Shown here piece after piece: positions 7,782-16,846 of a DNA stretch of 64,000 nt. Both the position numbers and the translations under genes were made by a program. Within the stretch, counting starts at the first letter, position 1, and each line of letters opens with the position of its first letter. Below the pieces are notes generated by a model. That model did no database searches. It was not told the DNA's origin and saw only the letters and a program-made list of their open reading frames with translations. This stretch comes from Micavibrio_A sp041655955 (GTDB lineage: Bacteria > Pseudomonadota > Alphaproteobacteria > Micavibrionales > Micavibrionaceae). Location of the stretch: the NCBI GenBank assembly GCA_041655955.1, contig JBBAEN010000002.1:744001-808000 (forward strand), given 5' to 3'.

Positions 7782-8867
7782 ATGCTCTATACGTTTCTGG
7801 CACCTTACGCGAATGATTTTATCGCCTTTAACCTGTTCCGTTATCTGACGTTCAGGACAGGCGGGGCGGTGATGACGGCGCTCATCATATGCTTCCTCAT
7901 CGGGCCGTCCATGATCCGCTGGCTGAAGAAAAAGCAAAAGGAAGGGCAACCTATTCGCAATGACGGGCCGGAAGGGCATCTGAAGAAAGCCGGAACACCG
8001 ACGATGGGCGGGTTGATGATTCTGATCTCTGCGGGAATTTCCGTCATTCTCTGGTCTGACTTTACCAACCCTTATGTGTGGATTGTCGCGGGAACGATAA
8101 TCGGTTTCGGGCTGGTCGGCGCCGCCGATGACTATGCCAAGCTGACCAAGCGCAGCCATCACGGCATTCCGGGAAAAATAAGGCTCCTTTTTGAATTCGG
8201 CATCGCGTCCTGTGCAATCGCCGCCTATCTGCATTTTTCTCCCGCGGAGATTTCGACAGGGCTGGCCATCCCGTTCATGAAGGATTTCCTGATCCCTCTC
8301 GGCTTTTTGTTTATTCCTTTTGCAATGCTTGTGATTGTCGGTACGGCGAATTCTGTGAACCTGACGGACGGCCTTGACGGGCTGGCCATCGTGCCTGTGA
8401 TGATTGCGGCGGCTTGTTTCGGTTTGATTGTTTATCTTGTCGGGAACTCCGTTTACGCGCCCTATCTCGGCATCACCTTTATTCCGGGTACGGGGGAGCT
8501 TGCCGTTATTTGCGGGGCGCTTATCGGCGCCGGTATGGGGTTCCTCTGGTTCAACGCGCCGCCCGCGATGGTTTTTATGGGCGATACGGGATCGCTTGCC
8601 ATGGGGGCGGGGCTTGGCGCGATTGCCATGGTGGTCAAGCACGAGCTGGTTTTATTCGTCATTGGCGGCCTGTTCGTCCTTGAAACCATTTCGGTGATTA
8701 TTCAGGTGGCGTCGTTCAAGCTGACCGGGAAACGCGTTTTCGCGATGGCGCCGCTCCACCACCATTTTGAAAAGAAAGGCTGGTCTGAACCGAAAATCGT
8801 CATACGTTTTTGGATTATAGCGGTCATACTGGCCCTTATCGGATTGGCGACGTTGAAATTAAGATGA
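7782..8867 (+). CDS. mraY: Phospho-MurNAc-pentapeptide transferase MraY
   Basis: MraY moves phospho-MurNAc-pentapeptide onto undecaprenyl phosphate, making lipid I in the inner membrane. The 361-residue polytopic protein has the conserved GTPTMGG segment (about residue 70), the GAADDYAKL motif with the catalytic-site aspartates, NLTDGLDGLA, and the histidine-rich APLHHHFEKKGW near the C-terminus. About ten hydrophobic segments are visible. The stop overlaps the murD start (ATGA). Confidence 0.98.
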   Translation: MLYTFLAPYANDFIAFNLFRYLTFRTGGAVMTALIICFLIGPSMIRWLKKKQKEGQPIRNDGPEGHLKKAGTPTMGGLMILISAGISVILWSDFTNPYVWIVAGTIIGFGLVGAADDYAKLTKRSHHGIPGKIRLLFEFGIASCAIAAYLHFSPAEISTGLAIPFMKDFLIPLGFLFIPFAMLVIVGTANSVNLTDGLDGLAIVPVMIAAACFGLIVYLVGNSVYAPYLGITFIPGTGELAVICGALIGAGMGFLWFNAPPAMVFMGDTGSLAMGAGLGAIAMVVKHELVLFVIGGLFVLETISVIIQVASFKLTGKRVFAMAPLHHHFEKKGWSEPKIVIRFWIIAVILALIGLATLKLR

Positions 8868-10270
8868 TCCGGATTGATGTTTTTGCAGCAGGATTGGAAG
8901 GCAGGCCGGTAGCGGTTTGCGGGCTTGGCCTGTCCGGCCTGTCCGTTGCAAAAGCGCTGATTGCCGCGAATGTAAAGGTCGCGGCATGGGACGATAACGA
9001 GGAAAAACGCCTCGCGGCGGAAAAGGAAAATATCCCGCTGCTTGATTTTACGTTGAGCGGGCTTGCGGGCTATGCGGCTCTTATCCTGTCGCCCGGCATC
9101 CCCCTTTACCTGCCGCAGCCGCATCCTGCGGTCTTGCGGGCGCGGGAAGCCGGGGTCGGGATTATCGGCGATCTTGAAATCCTTCACCGCATCAATCATG
9201 GCCGTGAAACAATCGGCGTTACGGGGACGAACGGAAAATCGACGACGACGGCCCTTATATCCCACATCATGCGCAGCGCCGGAATGGATGTCATGACGGG
9301 CGGCAATATCGGGCGGGCCGTTCTCGACCTTACCTTGCCGAAAAGGGACGGGGCGATCCTTTTGGAAATTTCATCCTACCAGATCGATCTCTGCCCGTCC
9401 TTCAGGCCGGATATTTCCGTCCTTTTGAATATCACCCCCGATCATCTGGACAGGCATGGCGATCTTGCCGGTTATGCGGCGGTGAAGGAGAGAATATTCG
9501 AAGGCGAAGGCACGGCGATATGCGGCATTGACGATGCACCGTCACAGGCCATCTTTGAAAGGATAGCGGCGGCGGGCATCCGTAAAGCCATCCCCGTTTC
9601 CTATAAGCGCGAAGCGCCGGGCGGCGTATTTGCCAAAGAAGGCATCCTGATGGATGCGATGGCTGAAGGCGAGCCGAGGGAAATAGGCAATATTTCCTCT
9701 TATTCCGAACTTCCCGGCCCGCATAACCAGCAAAATATCATTGCGGCCTATGCGGTTTGCCGGATGCTGGGCATCGCGCCCGAAGAAATTTTGGAACATA
9801 TCAGAACATATCAGGGACTAGCGCACCGGCAAAAGCTCGTGCGCGTGATTAACGGCATTGCCTATGTCAATGACAGCAAGGCTACGAACGGCGATAGCGC
9901 CGCGCGGGCCGTCGCCTGTTACGGTGCGAATTACTTGATTGCAGGCGGGCAGGCGAAAGAAGGCGGGCTTGCGGCGCTGGAGCCGTATCTCAACCGCCTG
10001 CGCCATGTCTTTTTAATCGGCGGGGCGATGGATGAATTTGCCGCCTGGCTCGACCATGCGGGCGTCGCCTATACAAAAAGCCATTCACTGGATATTGCCG
10101 TTCTGGAAGCCCATAAGCTGGCGCAAAGCGAGCGCGGGCAGCCGGGCGGCGCGGGGACGGTCTTGTTATCGCCTGCCTGCGCGTCATGGGATCAGTTCCG
10201 CAATTTTGAACATCGCGGCGATGTCTTTACGCATCTTGTCGAATCCCTTTCGGACGAGGTCGGCGCATGA
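8864..10270 (+). CDS. murD: UDP-MurNAc-L-Ala:D-Glu ligase MurD
   Basis: MurD adds D-glutamate to UDP-MurNAc-L-alanine. The chosen start (ATG 8864) overlaps the mraY stop by 4 bases and gives 468 residues beginning MIRIDVFAAGLEGRPVAVCG, whose GLGLSGLSVAKAL segment is the usual N-terminal nucleotide-fold loop. A start 18 codons earlier inside mraY is in frame but unlikely. ATP loop GTNGKSTTTAL is at about residue 119; NDSKATNGDSA and LLSPACASWDQF are typical C-terminal MurD motifs. The end overlaps ftsW by 4 bases. Confidence 0.96.
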   Translation: MIRIDVFAAGLEGRPVAVCGLGLSGLSVAKALIAANVKVAAWDDNEEKRLAAEKENIPLLDFTLSGLAGYAALILSPGIPLYLPQPHPAVLRAREAGVGIIGDLEILHRINHGRETIGVTGTNGKSTTTALISHIMRSAGMDVMTGGNIGRAVLDLTLPKRDGAILLEISSYQIDLCPSFRPDISVLLNITPDHLDRHGDLAGYAAVKERIFEGEGTAICGIDDAPSQAIFERIAAAGIRKAIPVSYKREAPGGVFAKEGILMDAMAEGEPREIGNISSYSELPGPHNQQNIIAAYAVCRMLGIAPEEILEHIRTYQGLAHRQKLVRVINGIAYVNDSKATNGDSAARAVACYGANYLIAGGQAKEGGLAALEPYLNRLRHVFLIGGAMDEFAAWLDHAGVAYTKSHSLDIAVLEAHKLAQSERGQPGGAGTVLLSPACASWDQFRNFEHRGDVFTHLVESLSDEVGA

Positions 10271-11433
10271 GCATTTTTGCCCGTACCGATCAATCTGTTC
10301 TGGGCCGCTGGTGGTGGACGGTAGATCGCGTAACCCTGACCCTCGCTTTTGTCCTGTGTGTGCTTGGCGTTGTCCTCGTTGCGGCGGCGGGTGCGCCTGT
10401 GGCTTTGCGCAACGGCGATCCCGCCCATCATTTCATTATCCGGCATCTGATTTATCTCGTCCCGACTGTCTTTGCCATCGTGTTTTTATCCATGCTGAGC
10501 ATCCAGAATGTCTGGCGGGCGGCGCTTATCGTCCTTGCCTGTTCGATTGCGGCGATGATCCTCGTCCTTCTGATCGGTGTCGAGGTCAAGGGGGCGCAGC
10601 GCTGGTTGCAATTCGGGCCTTTGTCGCTCCAGCCGTCCGAGCTTGCAAAAGCATCCTTTCTGGTTGTCACTTCATGGCTTCTTGCGCGGCAAAAAGAACA
10701 GCCGGGCTTTAAAGGGATTTATGCGGCGACGGCCTTGTTCGCGCTGATTACCTCCTTGCTTGTGCTACAGCCGGATATGGGGATGACATTCGTCATGGCG
10801 GCGGGGTTTTTCACGGTCGTCTTTCTGGCGGGGCTGCCTTTCCGCTGGATTGCGGTCGTCGTTATTTTTGCGGCCGGCTTAAGCGTCCTCGCCTATATGG
10901 GCTTTGACCACGTTCAAAGCCGCGTCGACAGGTTCATCAATCCCGAAAGCGGCGATACGTACCAGATAGACCGCTCCTTGCAATCTTTCCGCCATGGCGG
11001 GGTCTTCGGGACGGGCGCGGGGCAGGGGACGGTCAAAAACAACCTGCCTGATGCCCATGCTGATTTTATTTTCTCCGTCGCGGGGGAAGAGCTGGGTATG
11101 ATCATAACGATATTGATTGTCGGTATTTATGGCTTCATCATTCTGCGCGGCTATAACCGCATCATGGATACGGATAATATGTTCGTTATCCTCGCCTCCG
11201 GCGGGATATTAACGCTGTTCGGCCTTCAGGCGCTTGTCAATATGGGCTCGGCCCTGCATCTTTTACCGACCAAGGGGATGACCTTGCCGTTTATCAGCTA
11301 TGGCGGATCGTCCTTGCTGTCGTCGGGCATAGGGATGGGAATCCTGCTCGCCCTGACGCGGCGGCAGGGGCGCTCGGGCATTGCGCGCGGCGGCCTGTCG
11401 ATCCGCCCGATTGGCGGGAGCGCGAAAGCATGA
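10267..11433 (+). CDS. ftsW: Septal peptidoglycan glycosyltransferase FtsW
   Basis: FtsW is the SEDS-family polymerase that makes septal glycan strands from lipid II, working with FtsI. The 388-residue product is highly hydrophobic, with about ten transmembrane segments. Recognisable SEDS motifs include KGAQRWL, LQPSELAK, VLQPDMGMTFVM and the C-terminal PFISYGGSSLLSS. It overlaps murD by 4 bases and is 25 bases from murG, which has its own ribosome site. Confidence 0.97.
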   Translation: MSIFARTDQSVLGRWWWTVDRVTLTLAFVLCVLGVVLVAAAGAPVALRNGDPAHHFIIRHLIYLVPTVFAIVFLSMLSIQNVWRAALIVLACSIAAMILVLLIGVEVKGAQRWLQFGPLSLQPSELAKASFLVVTSWLLARQKEQPGFKGIYAATALFALITSLLVLQPDMGMTFVMAAGFFTVVFLAGLPFRWIAVVVIFAAGLSVLAYMGFDHVQSRVDRFINPESGDTYQIDRSLQSFRHGGVFGTGAGQGTVKNNLPDAHADFIFSVAGEELGMIITILIVGIYGFIILRGYNRIMDTDNMFVILASGGILTLFGLQALVNMGSALHLLPTKGMTLPFISYGGSSLLSSGIGMGILLALTRRQGRSGIARGGLSIRPIGGSAKA

Positions 11434-11458
11434 TGTTCAAAATTAAAGCGAGGGCCGC

Positions 11459-12583
11459 ATGAACGACGCCATTAAATCCGCACCCAAACTTATCCTGCTG
11501 AGCGCCGGCGGGACGGGCGGGCATATGTTTCCGGCGGAAGCGCTTGCGCAGGATTTGATCTCGCGCGGCTACCGCGTTGCGCTTGCCAGCGATGTGCGCG
11601 GTAAACGCTATGAACCTTTCGCGGGTGGCATTCCGGTCTATATATTGAAATCAGGCTCCCTTGGTTCCGGGCTTTTCAGGAAAATGCAATCGGCCTTTTC
11701 ATTGATGGCGGGCTTTGTTCAGGCCCGCAAATTATTGTCGGATTTGAAACCGGCCGTTGTCGTGGGGTTTGGCGGCTATCCGTCCGTTCCCGCAATCTAT
11801 GCGGCGCAGATGATGAAGATCCCCACCGTTATTCATGAACAGAATGCCGTCCTTGGAAAGGCCAATGTTTTCCTTGCCCCGAAAGCCGAGCGGATTGCCG
11901 TGGCATGGGCGCATGTCGAAGGGCTGGACAGTTCCGACGAAGCGCGCGCCGTCGTAACGGGGAACCCCGTGCGCCCGGATATAGCGGCGCTTTATAACAA
12001 GCCCTATCCGACGATCGAGCATGACGGCTCTTTGCGGATTTTCGTGACGGGCGGCTCACAAGGCGCAAGCGTCTTCAGCGACATCCTGCCGGAAGCGCTG
12101 GCAAAGCTGCCGGAACATTACAGGGAGCGGCTGGAAATCATCCAACAATGCCGCTCCGAGGATCTTCCGCGTGTCGAGAGCATCTATGATCAGGCGAAAA
12201 TAAAATGCGACCTGCGGCCCTTTTTCAAGGATATGGCGCTCCAGCTCGAACGCTGCCACCTCTTTATAGGGCGCTCCGGCGCCGGAACCGTGTCCGAGGT
12301 AACGACGGCGGGGCGGCCCGCGATTTTCGTCCCCTATCCGCACCATGCGGATCAGCAGCAAAAGCGCAATGCGGATTCAGTCGCCGACGCGGGCGGCGCA
12401 TGGGTAATGACGCAAAACGGCTTTACGGCGGAAGCCTTGCTGGCAAGGCTTGAAACCTTTCTCCAGAACCCCGAAACGCTTTTCCGCGCGGCTGAAAACG
12501 CCCGCTCCTGCGGCCGCCCCGACGCCGCGAGGAAGCTCGGAAACATCGTTATGGCGCTGGCCAGCGGGTGGGAGAGGCACTAG
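11459..12583 (+). CDS. murG: UDP-GlcNAc transferase MurG (lipid II synthase)
   Basis: MurG adds GlcNAc to lipid I on the inner face of the cytoplasmic membrane, forming lipid II. The 374-residue GT-B enzyme has the N-terminal glycine-rich loop SAGGTGGHMFPA (residues about 15-26), VVGFGGYPSVP, IHEQNAVLG, the second glycine loop VTGGSQGAS, and the RSGAGTVSEV donor-site segment. GCGAGGG lies just before the ATG. A 101-base gap separates it from murC, the largest inside the cluster before ftsA, and may hold an internal promoter, though none is clear. Confidence 0.97.
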   Translation: MNDAIKSAPKLILLSAGGTGGHMFPAEALAQDLISRGYRVALASDVRGKRYEPFAGGIPVYILKSGSLGSGLFRKMQSAFSLMAGFVQARKLLSDLKPAVVVGFGGYPSVPAIYAAQMMKIPTVIHEQNAVLGKANVFLAPKAERIAVAWAHVEGLDSSDEARAVVTGNPVRPDIAALYNKPYPTIEHDGSLRIFVTGGSQGASVFSDILPEALAKLPEHYRERLEIIQQCRSEDLPRVESIYDQAKIKCDLRPFFKDMALQLERCHLFIGRSGAGTVSEVTTAGRPAIFVPYPHHADQQQKRNADSVADAGGAWVMTQNGFTAEALLARLETFLQNPETLFRAAENARSCGRPDAARKLGNIVMALASGWERH

Positions 12584-12684
12584 GCGGCTTTGGCCAGCGG
12601 CCTAACGGCATGAAAACGCTGTAAAACCACGAAAAGCCCCGATATTTATTGTTATTTCGCAATCGATCCGCTAGGTTTCGGCTC

Positions 12685-14127
12685 ATGCGTATTGTACCCC
12701 AAAGCGTTGGAACGCTTCATTTTATCGGAATTGGCGGCATCGGCATGAGCGGTATCGCCGAAGTCCTGCACGCCCATGGCTATACGGTTCAAGGCTCCGA
12801 CATGGCCGAAGGCTATAATACGGAACGCCTTAAAAAACAGGGTATGAAGATTTTCACCGGTCATGATGCCCGCCATATTGACGGCGCGGTGATTGTCGTT
12901 ATTTCTTCGGCCATCAAACCGGACAATCCCGAATTGGTCGCGGCGCGGGCGGCGGGGCTTCCTATCGTCCGCCGTGCGGAAATGCTGGCAGAGATCATGC
13001 GCTTGAAAATGGCTGTGGCCATTGGCGGCACGCACGGCAAGACGACGACGACTTCTATGGTCGGCGCGATGCTTGAAGAGGGCGGGTTCGACCCGACAGT
13101 GATCAATGGCGGGATCGTCAATAAATATGGAACCAACACCCGCATGGGGGGCGGGGAGTGGATGGTTGTTGAGGCCGATGAAAGCGACGGGACGTTTACC
13201 CGGCTTCCCGCGACTGTTGCGGTCGTGACCAACATTGATCCCGAACATCTCGATCATTACGGCGATTATGCCGCCGTTAAAAAAGCCTTCCGGCAATTCG
13301 TCGAAAATATCCCGTTTTACGGCTTTGCCGTCTTATGCCTCGATCATCCCGCGGTGCAGGCGATGGTATCGGGGCTTTCCGACCGGATCGTCATAACATA
13401 CGGCATGAACCAGCAAGCGGATGTCCGCGCCGACAATATCCGCAGCAACGGCGACGGCAGCGTGTTCGACGTGCATTTTTCGGATGATGTTGACGGGAAG
13501 GGGGCGCTCGTCCTGCGCGATGTCTTCCTGCCGGTACTGGGCCAGCATAACGTCCAGAACTGCCTTGCGGCCCTCGCCATCGGGCGGCGCATGGGAATGG
13601 CGCCGCAAGCGATGAAAGACGCTCTGGCCGGTTTTACGGGCGTCAAGCGCCGCTTTACCAAGACGGGCGAGGCGGGCGGAATCACGGTCATTGACGATTA
13701 TGGGCATCATCCGGTGGAGATTCAGGCGGTCTTGAAGGCCGCGCGGCAAGCAGTAGTCGGAACCGGCGGGCGCGTCCACGCCGTGTTGCAGCCGCACCGT
13801 TATACGAGGCTTGCCAGCCTGTTTGAGGATTTTTGCAAAGCTTTCAACGATGCCGACAGCGTCCTGATCGCAGATATTTATGCGGCGGGCGAAGCGCCGA
13901 TAGACGGGGCGTCGAAAGAAGCCTTTGTACAGGGGCTGCGCGACCACGGCCATAAAGATGCGGAGGTTTTGGCAGATCCCGATGCGCTTGCCGCCTTGGT
14001 GGCCGCCGCCGCCCGCCCCGGCGATTTCATTATTTGTCTTGGCGCAGGCGATATCACGAAATGGGCCTATGCCCTTCCGGCGCAGCTGGAGGCGATCTTC
14101 GCGGCCGGGCAAAAGCAAAGGGCATAA
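12685..14127 (+). CDS. murC: UDP-MurNAc:L-Ala ligase MurC
   Basis: MurC adds the first amino acid, L-alanine, to UDP-MurNAc. The 480-residue product starts MRIVPQSVGTLHFIGIGGIG, whose glycine-rich loop is the family N-terminus; a TTG at 12649 in frame would add 12 residues not seen in the family. ATP loop GGTHGKTTTTSM is at about residue 112, followed by EADESDGTF, NIDPEHLDHYG, DDYGHHPVEI and LQPHRYTRL. It is followed 6 bases later by murB. Confidence 0.97.
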   Translation: MRIVPQSVGTLHFIGIGGIGMSGIAEVLHAHGYTVQGSDMAEGYNTERLKKQGMKIFTGHDARHIDGAVIVVISSAIKPDNPELVAARAAGLPIVRRAEMLAEIMRLKMAVAIGGTHGKTTTTSMVGAMLEEGGFDPTVINGGIVNKYGTNTRMGGGEWMVVEADESDGTFTRLPATVAVVTNIDPEHLDHYGDYAAVKKAFRQFVENIPFYGFAVLCLDHPAVQAMVSGLSDRIVITYGMNQQADVRADNIRSNGDGSVFDVHFSDDVDGKGALVLRDVFLPVLGQHNVQNCLAALAIGRRMGMAPQAMKDALAGFTGVKRRFTKTGEAGGITVIDDYGHHPVEIQAVLKAARQAVVGTGGRVHAVLQPHRYTRLASLFEDFCKAFNDADSVLIADIYAAGEAPIDGASKEAFVQGLRDHGHKDAEVLADPDALAALVAAAARPGDFIICLGAGDITKWAYALPAQLEAIFAAGQKQRA

Positions 14128-14133
14128 TCGCCG

Positions 14134-15075
14134 ATGAATAATCCGCAGATAAAATCCGCAGAGCTTCCCCCCGTTCGTGGCCGCTACACCGAAAACGCCC
14201 CGCTGGGCGCGTCCGGCTGGTTCAAGTGCGGTGGTGCGGCGGAAATCCTCTTTAAACCCGCGGATTACGATGATTTGCAGGAATTTCTTGCGGCCTGTCC
14301 CAAAGAGATTCCCGTGCGGGTTTTCGGCGCTCTTTCCAACACGATTATTCGTGACGGCGGCCTGCCGGGGGTTACGATCCGTCTGGGGCGGGAATTTGCG
14401 GGGATCGAAACGCATGGAACCACCGTCGAGGCGGGGGCGCTCGCGCTGGACGCCAATGTCGCGCAGGTTGCGGCGGAGGCGGGGATTGCGGGGCTTGAAT
14501 TTTTCTCCGGCATTCCGGGGACGATCGGCGGCGCCTTGCGGATGAATGCCGGATGCTATGGCGCTGAAACAAAAGATGTTCTGGTGTCTTGCGAGGCCCT
14601 CGATCGCGGCGGCAATCTCCATGTGCTGAAACCGGCGCAGATGGGCATGCGCTATCGCCATGTCGATGTGCCGGACGATTATATTTTTATCTCCGCCACT
14701 TTCGGGGGTGAAAAAGACAATCCTTCAAACGTGTCGGCGCGCATTGCGGAGATTAAAGCGAAGCGCGAGGAAAGCCAGCCCATCCGCGAAAAGACGGGCG
14801 GCTCCACCTTTGCGAACCCTGCGGCGGAAGAACTGGCGAAGGCCGGATTGCCGGAGGGGACGAAAGTCTGGCAGTTGATTGACGCCGCCGGCGGGCGCGG
14901 TCTTCGCGTGGGCGGTGCGCGGATGAGCGAAAAGCATTGTAATTTCATGATAAATGACGGCAGCGCGCGCGCCGCCGACCTTGAAACCCTCGGCGAGGAA
15001 ATCCGTAAAAAGGTTTCTGAAAAATTCGGAATTACGTTACGCTGGGAGATAAAGCGAATGGGAGTAGCGGCATGA
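14134..15075 (+). CDS. murB: UDP-N-acetylenolpyruvoylglucosamine reductase MurB
   Basis: MurB is the FAD-dependent enzyme that reduces UDP-GlcNAc-enolpyruvate to UDP-MurNAc with NADPH. The 313-residue length and the GSTFANP motif (with the proton-donating Ser) fit the short, type II form. The FAD-binding domain holds GALSNTIIRDGG and SGIPGTIGGALRMNAGCYG. The last 4 bases overlap ddl. murC-murB-ddl-ftsQ is the usual alphaproteobacterial order. Confidence 0.97.
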   Translation: MNNPQIKSAELPPVRGRYTENAPLGASGWFKCGGAAEILFKPADYDDLQEFLAACPKEIPVRVFGALSNTIIRDGGLPGVTIRLGREFAGIETHGTTVEAGALALDANVAQVAAEAGIAGLEFFSGIPGTIGGALRMNAGCYGAETKDVLVSCEALDRGGNLHVLKPAQMGMRYRHVDVPDDYIFISATFGGEKDNPSNVSARIAEIKAKREESQPIREKTGGSTFANPAAEELAKAGLPEGTKVWQLIDAAGGRGLRVGGARMSEKHCNFMINDGSARAADLETLGEEIRKKVSEKFGITLRWEIKRMGVAA

Positions 15076-16052
15076 CAAAAAAGAAAAAAGTGGCCTTGTT
15101 TGTCGGCGGATGGTCGGCGGAACGCGCCGTATCGCTGGATAAGGGAAAGGCGGTTGAGGCGGCGCTCACCGAGGGCGGTTATGATGTCCGCGTCATCGAC
15201 GTCACCCATGATTTGCAAAGTCTTTTGAAGGATTTAACCCCGCGTCCTGATGTGGTCTTTAATAATCTCCACGGGCGCGGCGGTGAGGACGGGGTTATTC
15301 AGGGACTTTTGGAAATCCTTGAAATTCCCTATACCCATTCCGGCGTGACGGCTTCGGCCATCGGCATGAACAAGCCTTTGGCAAAACGCATGGCGGCATC
15401 TGTCGGCGTGCCTTCCGCGGAAGGCAGAATTGCCAGCAAGGACGATGTGTTGGCGGGAAATGTTATGGATGCGCCTTATGTCGTGAAGCCGCCTTGCGAG
15501 GGGTCTTCCGTCGGCGTGCGCATCGTTTTGGATAATGACAACCATCTAGCGCTTGATGTTGATAGCTGGACGTTCGGCGACGAAGTGCTGGTCGAACGCT
15601 ATATTCCGGGCAAGGAGCTGACGGTCGCCGTTCTGGACGGCAAGGCGCAGGCCGTGACCGAGATTATTTCCCACGCGCGCTTTTTCGATTATGAGGCGAA
15701 ATACAAGGACACGCGCACGGAGCTGGTTTTGCCCGCGCAAATCCCCTCCAGCGCCTATAAGGCGGCCATGGATTACGCGGAGCGGGTCTATACTGTCCTG
15801 GGATGTTCCGGCCTTGCGCGCTGCGACTTCCGTTATGATGATTCCCTTGAGGGGCCGGAAGGGTTATACTTCCTTGAAATTAACACCCAGCCGGGCCTGA
15901 CGGCGGAATCCATCGGCCCGTCGCAGGTTGTCTATAACGGCTCCTCTTTCGTAGAACTTTGTTCCCATCTGGTTGAAACCGCAAAATGTCACGGTCAGGC
16001 ACAAGACGATCTTCCATCCTTAAACGGCGCGCGAGCGGCTCAGAGCGCCTGA
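15072..16052 (+). CDS. ddl: D-alanine:D-alanine ligase
   Basis: Ddl joins two D-alanines with ATP to supply MurF. This is an ATP-grasp protein of 326 residues; visible motifs are the N-terminal GGWSAERAVSLDKG, LHGRGGEDGVIQG, VVKPPCEGSSVGV, and FLEINTQPGLTAESIGPSQ carrying the metal-binding Glu and Asn. Its last 67 bases overlap the start of ftsQ, the largest overlap of the cluster. Confidence 0.97.
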   Translation: MTKKKKVALFVGGWSAERAVSLDKGKAVEAALTEGGYDVRVIDVTHDLQSLLKDLTPRPDVVFNNLHGRGGEDGVIQGLLEILEIPYTHSGVTASAIGMNKPLAKRMAASVGVPSAEGRIASKDDVLAGNVMDAPYVVKPPCEGSSVGVRIVLDNDNHLALDVDSWTFGDEVLVERYIPGKELTVAVLDGKAQAVTEIISHARFFDYEAKYKDTRTELVLPAQIPSSAYKAAMDYAERVYTVLGCSGLARCDFRYDDSLEGPEGLYFLEINTQPGLTAESIGPSQVVYNGSSFVELCSHLVETAKCHGQAQDDLPSLNGARAAQSA

Positions 16053-16846
16053 TCCTCTTTATCAAGAGGTTCGGGCTCGTTCTGGCAATTCTGGTGGCTG
16101 TGTTCTGGGCCGGGTCATGGTTCGTCCTGTCCGGCGCGGCGGCGCGCGCGCAGCACCGGATCCATGAATCCATCCTCGATATATCCGCGGAATGGGGATT
16201 TGCCGTCCGTACCATCCTTGTCGATGGCCGTGTTTATACCGATCCCGATACGCTCAAAGCCATGATCAATATGGAACGCGGCGATCCGGTCTTCGCTTTT
16301 GAACCGGCGGCGGCGAAAGAGATGATTGAACGCCTTGCATGGGTTAAAAAAGCCCATGTTGAAAGGCGGTTGCCGGACACGCTTTACATCAGGCTTGAGG
16401 AACGCGTGCCGCTTGCCCTGTGGCAAAGGAACAGGCGCTTATCGCTTATCGACGCCGAAGGCATCGTCCTGACCGAGCAGGATTTGCAGCGGTGGAAGGA
16501 TCTCCTGATCGTGATCGGGGATGAGGCGCCGGAAAAGACCGCGGCGCTTTTGGCGATGCTGGAGGCCGAACCGTCCATCCGCGAGAGGGTGGAGGCGGCG
16601 ACCCTGATTGGCGGGCGGCGCTGGGATCTCAAATTAAAATCCGGCGCGGACGTCAAGCTGCCCGAAGACGGGCTGGGCGTCGCCCTGCGCCGCCTTGCCG
16701 TCAATCATGAGGAAGAAGCCATATTAGACAAGGATGTTTTGAGCATTGACGTGCGGGAAGAGGGCCGTATAACTGTAAGAACCAAACCCGGCGCCGCATC
16801 GGATTTCCACGCCGGCCCCAAACCAGCCGCAGGCAGCCCGATTTAA
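15986..16846 (+). CDS. ftsQ: Cell division protein FtsQ
   Basis: FtsQ is a bitopic inner-membrane protein that links early and late divisome proteins. The 286-residue product has a basic cytoplasmic N-terminus, one transmembrane helix (about residues 25-48), a POTRA domain beginning near VRTILVDGRVYTD (about 72-140) and an FtsQ-type domain after it. The ATG at 15986 lies 67 bases inside ddl, and the stop shares one base with the ftsA start. A start inside the overlap but further down would remove the basic tail, so this one is kept. Confidence 0.93.
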   Translation: MSRSGTRRSSILKRRASGSERLILFIKRFGLVLAILVAVFWAGSWFVLSGAAARAQHRIHESILDISAEWGFAVRTILVDGRVYTDPDTLKAMINMERGDPVFAFEPAAAKEMIERLAWVKKAHVERRLPDTLYIRLEERVPLALWQRNRRLSLIDAEGIVLTEQDLQRWKDLLIVIGDEAPEKTAALLAMLEAEPSIRERVEAATLIGGRRWDLKLKSGADVKLPEDGLGVALRRLAVNHEEEAILDKDVLSIDVREEGRITVRTKPGAASDFHAGPKPAAGSPI